The position numbers were made by a program, and so were the translations under genes. Positions 57,153-64,000 of a DNA stretch of 64,000 nucleotides are shown here, piece after piece. The notes under the pieces were generated by a model. The model saw only the letters and a program-made list of their open reading frames with translations. It had not been told where the DNA came from and did no database searches. Source of the stretch: Kalaharituber pfeilii (Eukaryota > Ascomycota > Pezizomycetes > Pezizales > Pezizaceae); contig WHUZ01000007.1 in NCBI GenBank assembly GCA_015179045.1, forward strand, positions 1,414,501 to 1,478,500, written 5' to 3'. Numbering within the stretch: position 1 is the stretch's first letter; every line of letters begins with the position of its first letter.

Positions 57153-57850
57153 CTTGCAAACAGGATATATTTATCGAGGGGACCCAAAACATAGTTTAAC
57201 TTAGCGAGCTCCATTTCCTACGTTCCCAGTGGCACCACTCATTAAATCCCCCTCCTCCAGCCTCCCGCCTTCACCGGCAGAATAAACTAAACTAACGTGG
57301 TTCACTGAATTTTTGTGGTGCCAAGGAAGCGGACTGTGCTTCCCACGGTCTGGATCTGTACAAACCGAAGTCCGTGCTTTTGCAGACCAATGAAGCCATT
57401 CAACCTAGATGCGATAGGCTCGAATTTGTCTTTTCCTGTGAAGGCGTCAACGCGGCACTTGTCGGTGTGCCGCTTGAAGAAAGATCTCCCCTCAGTGTCT
57501 GTATCATAGAGTACATCCAAGCGTGTTGCACCTACTGCTAGTCACTTGCATACTTCGGTATTTTTTACTTATATGTGTGTTCGTAAAGATAGCATAAAGG
57601 ATGTAATTTGACAGTCGTCCACCACACCACGCATTAACCTCAGGCCAAGCATGCGTCCGCGTCTATAATAGAACTCTTAAAGGCACCCAGATATTTTACA
57701 TCTGTGAGAAGGGGTATCTGTTCCGTTTTGGACAGCCTATTGCTCTGCCTTAAAACAGCTACTAGTTGTGCCTGTTTCTCTGACTCTGTTCACTTTCTCC
57801 AAAGTCCGTGAAACTCAAAACTTTTGCAAGCTCCCATCCAATCCATCCCA
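57153..57850. other. Intergenic region with an orphan ORF fragment
   Basis: On the minus strand 57520-57302 is open for 72 codons with gene-like third-position GC (TEGRSFFKRHTDKCRVDAF, then KFEPIASRLNGFIGLQ), ending at TGA. It lacks an ATG at its start (TTG) and fades into AT-rich DNA upstream. It may be the last exon or a remnant of a lost gene. I do not recognise the family. The rest, 57521-57850, is AT-rich without signal. Confidence 0.4.
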
Positions 57851-59218
57851 TCACCGCTCCGCATCCCAACATAACTGACATCCCAACCTGACCTCCCTCA
57901 CACCCTTGAACATGTACACCTCCGGCTCATGCCCTCTCAGTCCTCTCCTCTCCAACTCTTCCTTCGCCGCCATAAACCATGTCTCTTTGATTTTCGGTAC
58001 GTACCCTGGCCCCCCAAACATAATAGGCCCTTGCTGCTCCGCAACCTCCTTCTCCCTCTGCATCGTCTGCATAAAGGTCTTTCGTAGTCCTCGTCCTCCA
58101 CCGCGCGCACTAGGGGCGCCGGAGTCAGCGTCAAAGTAGTCGATCATGCGTAGAAATGCGGATGTGCAACGAAGCAGTGTGCAGACCAGGGCATCGTTCT
58201 GATTGTGAGGTGGGTCAGGGGACACAGAGACTCGGATGGTGTTGACGAGGAAGGTCATGCAGTGGTGGGTTGTGACGAGCGTTTTTGATGGGAGGGCGGA
58301 GAGGAACTCGCGCTGGATTTGCAGATAAGTAGGGAGCAATATAATGGGCTCGGCGGTGGGACGGCCCTGGAGAAGTTTGGAGCGGTGTTGATGCAGGAGG
58401 GCGAAACGGGCGGATGCGATGCGGCGTTGGAGGTTGTGAAAGAAGTAGTAGACGTAGTATCTGCAAGAATCAGTGGATGTTGTTGGGTCGTCGCTTCAGG
58501 CAGGGTGCGCAAAGTGTGGGTAATACAATTGAGGAATAAGAGCAGCTTGTACAGTCCTGATTAACATCCCCCCATAGCCCTTCTTCTCCTTCCTCCGAAA
58601 TGATTCCATCGCCGGCATAATCTCCCGCTGCGCCAAGTGGTATGCAAGCTGCTCACATAGCTGATGAATGCAATACAATGTGCGGATATAATTTAAGGAG
58701 TACAGTGGCTTCTCCTGGCTCGACCCAAGCTTTATTCTCGGCGGTGGAAACAGCTTTCCAAGCTCACTGTACTCGCAGACGGGGACCATGGCTTTAACGA
58801 TGTTGAATTCATTGACGTCAATAAGCTCTTTGAACGCACGGGAGGTGCGGCGGAGATTTAGGAGATCATGGTAGGAGCAGTGGCTGAAAATGCTGACCTG
58901 GAGTTCGGGCGCAAGGAGGTCGAAGAATGTTGCGGTGTATGAACGTCGATTGTTGGCCCTAGGATCAGGGCCGCTGTAGATGAAATCAGTGCGATGTTTG
59001 AAGGACTGAATAAAACGGAGTATTGAGTATGTTGAGCATGGGAATAGCAGCTTTGTTAGATTTGGTTGCACATGTTTGGTGGGGGGGGGGGGGGGAGACT
59101 TGGTTTCTTTTTTACTGTACCTATTTGGCGGACGGGCTTTTTGCAGTAGCGCCTCGACCACACGGAACAGCCGCGGACGGGCCCGCTGTGTCCGCACGTT
59201 CGCAGTCGCTGTGGCCAT
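57851..59218 (-). CDS. F-box protein
   Basis: Exons, complement: 57851-58460 and 58527-59218 (433 residues). Alternatively the first is split at 58973/59121 by a stop-free 147-nt intron (58974-59120, GTACAG...CTACAG), giving 384 residues. The split model is preferred because the 49 extra residues are encoded around a run of 13 C and look unconstrained. It joins ARPPN to SGPDPRANNRR. The F-box is FFDLLAPELQVSIFSHCSYHDLLNLRRTSRAFKELI. The rest is helical and resembles fungal F-box proteins of unknown target (NYIRTLYCIHQLCEQLAYHL, LPTYLQIQREFLSALP, FLRMIDYFDADSG, MFGGPGYVPKIKETWFMAA). Intron 58461-58526 has GTATTA, branch CTGAT and TTGCAG. The substrate is unknown; SCF adaptor role is inferred. 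Confidence 0.8.
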
Positions 59219-60120
59219 CTTTTGCCAAAGGGGGGGGGCAGGAGTCGATCTTAGAAGCTTAAGGCCAGACAGCAGATAAGCTTTGGCTTTGCGCTGAATT
59301 GTTGTTGGGTGGGGGGGAGTAAGTTGTTGGAATTGTAGCTAAGTATGTGGAGTAGCAGGCAGCACCAGCAGCCAGTTGCGGAGTTTAATGGGAGCTACTT
59401 TTGCGCTTCACGAGCGACATTCCGGGATGGGAGCGGAGGGGAGGGGAGGGGAGGGGAGGGGAGGGGAGGGGAGGGGAGGGGAGGGGGCCAGCTCAGTTTC
59501 ATGTCCGGAGACACGTTCTGCCTGCCGGACTGCAGGGGGCTGCGTGCGGCGGTGCGTGCTGACTGCTCGCCTAGAGTTGCAGAGTCTCGAATGGGCGCCA
59601 GATACAGCCAATTTGCCGCATTCGCGCTGCCGCCGGGTTGGTGCAGGCGCATGCGGGCCGGTCGTCGGGGGCGGCTGCATCAGGCTTGCGTGAGCTGTGC
59701 ATGCGGTGTGCATGAGGCGCGCATCAGTCTGCATATGCTGCATGCGGCGATGCCCCCCGCCCCCCGCCCCCCGGAGCGTGCTGCCCGCGTCCCGGCGCCC
59801 TGTGGCGCGCGCCTCCAGCCGTCGCCGCGGCTTGGCGCCGGCCAGGCGCGCACCAGCCCCACGATAGGCCCACGAATTCGAGCCGCGTCCTCCCAGCAGA
59901 CCGCAGCACCTGCCCAGCACGGAACAGTCCTCACCGCCCCACCCGCGCAGCCCAGCACAGCAAACTTCCTCTCGACCCGCGCATGCAGGCGGAAGGCTCA
60001 CCGTTGTAGGCACCACTCCCACCTCCTCACACGTACACCCCCTCCCTCCCGTCCCCTCGGCAGCCTATCCCCCCCGCCCCCCCGCACGTTAGGGCCCTCC
60101 CCGCATCTTTCCCTTGCACC
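59219..60120. other. GC-rich divergent region between F-box and ING genes
   Basis: The two genes diverge across 0.9 kb that holds G-runs (59080-59093, 59310-59316), the GGGGA microsatellite at 59435-59487 and a very GC-rich, CpG-rich block at 59500-60000 (CCCCCCGCCCCCCGCCCCCC near 59754). Long ORFs on both strands, up to 265 codons, are explained by absence of AT-rich stops, and none has a domain. It is probably a shared promoter. Confidence 0.55.
59435..59487 (+). repeat. GGGGA pentanucleotide microsatellite, about 10 copies
   Basis: Uninterrupted GGGGA repeats end in GGGGG. With ten G4 runs spaced by single A, the plus strand is a strong G-quadruplex former. It lies about 220 bp upstream of the F-box start and 640 bp upstream of the ING start. 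Confidence 0.93.
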
Positions 60121-63086
60121 ATGTCGGATACGGAGGCGATGATCAATGTTGTGCCTCAGGCACCCCCGATAGATCTTGACGCTCACGCAACGGTCCACGA
60201 CTTCATCGAATGTGAGTGCAATCGGCGCGCCAGTCCGGACATCTCCAGCCGTCTTACTGACCTTTCTCAGATACAGAGTATCTACAGAGCGATATATACC
60301 GATCCCTCCGCCTCGTCGGGACCCTTGACCACCAATACCAGCAGCTGGCCTCCCAGCTTGATACACTCTGCATCCGATATGGCGACCTGAAGAAACCCAC
60401 TACGCCACAGCAAACACCGCAGGAAAACGGCAATGTCGGTACCCCACAGTACAGCGTCTCGGAGCAAGACTTGGGCCCCCTTAAGCTGAGGCTCAGCATA
60501 GCACGAAAACTGAATGAAGCCATCAGGGCTCGGGAAGAGACTTCCGCCGAGGCGGTGCGGCTCTATGACAACGTGAGTCCGCGCCCCCCTTCATCCGTCT
60601 TTTTCGAGGCTGTCTCACCCCTCTAACACTCACTCACTACAGGTTGATCGACACTTCAACAAACTCTCAGCTACACTCGCCAAACTCCAGCAAATCCCCC
60701 TTCCAGACCGAGAACCAACACCGAAACCAGTACTAGCTCCCCCGGACGGAGAAGCACAGCCCCGGATAACATTGCGTCTGGCGGATAGATCCCGAACAGC
60801 ATCTGGTCCGTTCTCGGGGCGGCGGCGGAGGGGAGGAGCTACGTTTGGTCTCGGTCGTGGTGGTACAAGACGGCAGACAATTCGGCGGGATGACGAATGG
60901 GTGGATATTCCAGAAGGCGGAGAGAAGCCCATCAAACGGCGTGGGCGTAGGCCTGGGATCGGCTTCCAGCCGAAACCTCTTCCACCCCCCCCGCTTACGG
61001 AAACGGGAGAACCGGTTGACCCGCTTACCCTTCCTTGGAATCGTCTTTTGCCGCATGAGCTTGCGAGATTGAGGAAGCGCATGAAGAAGAACACACAATG
61101 GACGCCTTCGTCGACAATGATTCTTCGCGAGTTGGAGAGCTTAGGCAGAGGTATTGCGCACAAGGACAAGTATATGCATCAGATCGAGTCCGGAGAGTAC
61201 CCGCACTGTAGTCCGGAGGAAGGCGGTATTGGTTCGTTAGCTACGGAGAGCAACTTGTTCAGTACGGAGAATCGAGGGATGAAGCTGAATGCTGCAAAGA
61301 GAAGGTTAAAAGAGGCACAGGCAGCTGCAGCGGCGGCAGGCAAGGCCCAAAACCAGGCCAATGCGCAGGACAAGGACAAAGATACAAAAATGGAGGATTC
61401 GGTGGTAGTTGGTGTTAGTAAACCAATATACCCAGGAAAGGCTATGACGCCTATGGGTCCTGTTCCGACATATTCTACAAACAATATAGATACGACAGTA
61501 GACGACTCTGCTATCGCAAGCCTAGTGAAACCGCCGCAACATGTGTCACGAGGTAAAGACCCAGAGGCGATGAACCACTTAAAATTACGAGCTACAGCGC
61601 AGGCTCCGCAATCAAAGCCGGAAGCACCCGCGGAGAAAGAACCCACTCATTCACCATCACCTATGAATGCCATATCCCCGGCTCGAACTTCTCCGCCTCC
61701 TCCGTCGCCACCACAACCCGCAGCGGAAGAGTCTGAGTCTGAATTATCAACAAGTTCTGCTATCACAGCTTCTCCAACGCGCGCTCCATCCTCTCCCGGA
61801 ATGATATCGGAAAAGTCACAAGTGCAGAGTCCACAGAGCACCGCTGGTCACAAACGCAAACGATCATCAGCATCTTCGGTACCTTCATCGCCACCCTCAG
61901 TCAAAACAAAACTCTCAGAGGCTACAACTTCACCTGCTGCCAGTACTGCTTCAGAGCAGAGCCCTGCTGCAAACACCAGAAAGCGCGGCTCTATATCTGC
62001 CCCTGTTGCGCCTCCTGAGAAAACCAAAGAGCCTACCCCTGCTTCTCCCACAGCAGCAGCAACAGCAACAGCCGCAGGCCCTCCTGTAGGCCCTGCTCCT
62101 GAAGCTAAACCTCCTGCACGTCGCGGGCGCCCTCCCGGGACTTTCAAGCTTCCCCATAAACGCCGCGCTGCAGCTGCAGCCGCCGCCCGTGCACAAGCTC
62201 TCGCCAAACTCGACGAGTCTACCACGGAGGGGCAGAAGCCGACGATACTGGCGTCAACGCTGCAGGCCAAAGAATACTCACCGAGCAGAGACGATGGAGA
62301 GGACTTCGAAGAGGACATGGAGATCAACGAGCACGAGCCGAGGTATTGTACGTGTGGCGGTGTCAGCCACGGAACGATGCTTGGGTGCGATAATGAGGAG
62401 GTTCGTGAACCCATTTCATTGCAGGTGCTTTGTTGAACCCACCCTTACGTCCCTTCCTCCCTTTCCTCACGAATTGAAAATGTTCTTGTGGATCTTCTTG
62501 GATGGCCGTGTATATGTTTTCTTTTGATTCTCTTTCATGGCATATCATACACTTTGGCACATATATACACTTTCTTGGATGCTGGTTTTTCGGCCTTTTT
62601 TTTTGTTTTTTTCTGTAAGCATACGAGTATATATACACACATTTTGAAGCTAAATGTACAGAAGTTTGTCGATGTATCATGGATTTTTGTGTTGCTTGTA
62701 CATGCCCACGTTTCCATATCCTTTCCAATATCTCTTGCCAATAATGTCGTTTCATCCCATTTGGTCTCTTTCCATCTCCGCTCTCCCAATAAACATATCA
62801 TGCAATCCCACCATACCATCATTCTCTCCTCCCGCCGTCCAACCTGCCTCCTCTGTCTGAATCAGAACCACTTACTAACCCATCGTCTGTTCCTACATTT
62901 CTGTAGTGCGAACTCGAATGGTTCCATCTCGAATGCCTAGGCCTCACCGCGCCGCCGCCGAAGAGAGAGAAATGGTTTTGTCCGAGATGTAGAGAGCAGG
63001 GGGCCGGTGGGGGAAGTGGGGGGAAGGAAGGAGAGGGGAAAGGAGTCGTGAGGAAGGAAAGGAAGAGGAGGAGGAGAGTGAAGTAA
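60121..63086 (+). CDS. ING-family PHD-finger protein
   Basis: join(60121..60211, 60271..60572, 60643..62400, 62907..63086), 776 residues. ING proteins recruit histone acetyltransferase or deacetylase complexes to H3K4me3. The N-terminal ING dimerisation domain (about 20-155) reads DATVHDFIEYTEYLQSDIYR... in part, with LDHQYQQLASQLDTLC and VDRHFNKLSATLAKL. The middle is Ser/Pro/Ala-rich with basic motifs such as RRGRPPGTFKLPHKRR (AT-hook-like). The PHD finger is C-terminal: zinc ligands C700, C702, C713, C718, H724, C727, C742 and C745. Intron 3 is 506 nt and splits the PHD between C713 and C718. Its ends (GTTCGT...TTCTGTAG) are fixed because NEE joins exactly to CELEWFHLEC. If retained, the protein ends VREPISLQVLC without a PHD. 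A basic tail ends RRRRVK. Confidence 0.93.
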
Positions 63087-63326
63087 GCGTGTAGTATAGG
63101 GAGGTACGATAGTGGGAAGAAAGAAATTGGGGAGAGGTGGTGGGGAAGGAGAAGGGCGTTCTAGGGCCAAGCGAGTGATGGAGTTATTGTATTGGGATAT
63201 TGGTTATTGTGTCTTCGCACTGATTTGCTCTGTTAGCATTTGCTTTTCTTCCTTTTGTCACCGTTATTCATAGCGGCCTTGTCCATTCCCTCATGTATTA
63301 GGTTGTTCATTTCCTCGTTTTCCTTA

Positions 63327-63366
<40 letters not shown>

Positions 63367-63616
63367 AGGTTATGTTGTACGTTTTCATTCTAATGCATCA
63401 GAACCGTCGTGCTGAGGGTTATACTATACATGGTTTCTTTTTTAATACACTAACAGTTCATCATCATCATTATCATTATTATTATTATTTTTGTAAGTGT
63501 TTTTTTTTTTTGTTTTATTTATTTATTTTCTCTGTTGTACGGCTTAAGCAAAGTTTCGAACTTTCACCTTTCTGTATTATTAATAAACGTTATCCATCTG
63601 ATTCTCTTCCCCCTTT

Positions 63617-63647
<31 letters not shown>

Positions 63648-64000
63648 TTTTTTTTTTTTTTTGGTCGTTCCTTTCTTCCCGAATATCTACACATTTTTTT
63701 TAATTTTTTGTATCTGAGTTATTTTCTTATCACACGTATCTGATATACTGTATTATCTTATTTATTTCTCTCACTCGCCTCTATTTACTCCCCTCCCTCT
63801 CCCTGCGCACCTTCCCCCCGCATCATCCCGCGTCTCGCCCTGCCTTGATATCAACTCCGTACGCATACATGCACAGGTGCATACACTACATCCAGTATAT
63901 AAACAGCTATATATAGTCAACTTCACTTTTTACTGGAAGCTCCTAGACTCGTGATACAATCTTCATTTACTCTCTTTCTTTGTTTTTTATTTATTTTTTA
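63087..64000. other. 3' region with long T-runs
   Basis: Follows the ING gene. It holds T-runs at about 63331-63365, 63498-63511, 63615-63626 and 63642-63662, an ATT repeat with ATCATCATCATTATCATTATT near 63460, and CTCCCCTCCCTCTCCCTGCGC near 63790. The plus-strand ORF 63240-63743 is open only through poly-Phe. A TATATA-containing stretch near 63893-63918 may be a promoter for a gene beyond the window. Confidence 0.55.

Noticed and set aside
59345..60142. 265-codon ORF and a 204-codon antisense ORF between the F-box and ING genes
   Set aside because: Both translate the GGGGA microsatellite and a CpG-rich block. Residue content is Arg/Pro/Ala-biased without domain structure.
63240..63743. 167-codon ORF after the ING gene
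   Set aside because: Open only because of long T-runs coding poly-Phe; no domain.
1..64000. Telomeric TTAGGG arrays or a centromere-like block
   Set aside because: No tandem TTAGGG runs were seen, and AT-rich stretches are interrupted by ordinary genes.

Overview
This window is nuclear DNA of a filamentous ascomycete (Pezizomycotina; class not resolved). The evidence is short GT-AG introns of about 50-100 nt with CTAAC/CTGAC-type branch points, fungal-type protein families (lanosterol synthase, LCL2, Csm1/Pcs1, Tim21, GH131 with CBM1) and a 3' fragment of 18S rRNA of ascomycete type. Exon coordinates below were built by hand from splice signals, reading phase and family conservation.

Layout: 1-13.4 kb is gene-poor and rich in degenerate tandem repeats and inverted-repeat elements. 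13.4-20.3 kb is a compact housekeeping island: a Yar1-like ankyrin protein (+), mitochondrial ribosomal protein bL27m (-), LCL2 (+) and lanosterol synthase ERG7 (-). 20.3-28 kb is mostly non-coding with ORF relics and one 70-bp inverted-repeat element flanked by a perfect 9-bp duplication. 28-29.3 kb holds an RNPS1-like SR/RRM protein with a GC-AG intron. 31.0-32.2 kb is a GH131-CBM1 cellulolytic gene broken by three stops and two frameshifts. 33.1-33.7 kb is a 9-bp-period minisatellite joined to an orphan 18S rRNA 3' end. 34.6-36.7 kb is a cytochrome P450 with one frameshift. 40.2-42.5 kb is the kinetochore/monopolin protein Csm1/Pcs1. 42.5-51.5 kb is non-coding with a 584-bp inverted-repeat transposon and small elements. 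51.5-63.1 kb holds a damaged F-box/LRR gene, TIM21 (five exons), an unidentified coiled-coil protein, an F-box protein and an ING-family PHD protein whose PHD finger is split by a 506-nt intron.

The housekeeping genes act in separate processes: ribosome biogenesis (Yar1), mitochondrial translation and import (bL27m, Tim21), ER quality control (LCL2), sterol synthesis (ERG7), mRNA processing (RNPS1), chromosome segregation (Csm1) and chromatin (ING). They are all intact, whereas the accessory genes (GH131, P450, F-box/LRR) carry lesions.

The most distinctive feature is a dispersed family of very small inverted-repeat elements (termini like TGTTCTCGTGCCCAGAC or TAGTCTCATGCCAAGAC). Two copies have perfect 9-bp target-site duplications, and one copy-like end is embedded in the last codons of the coiled-coil gene.
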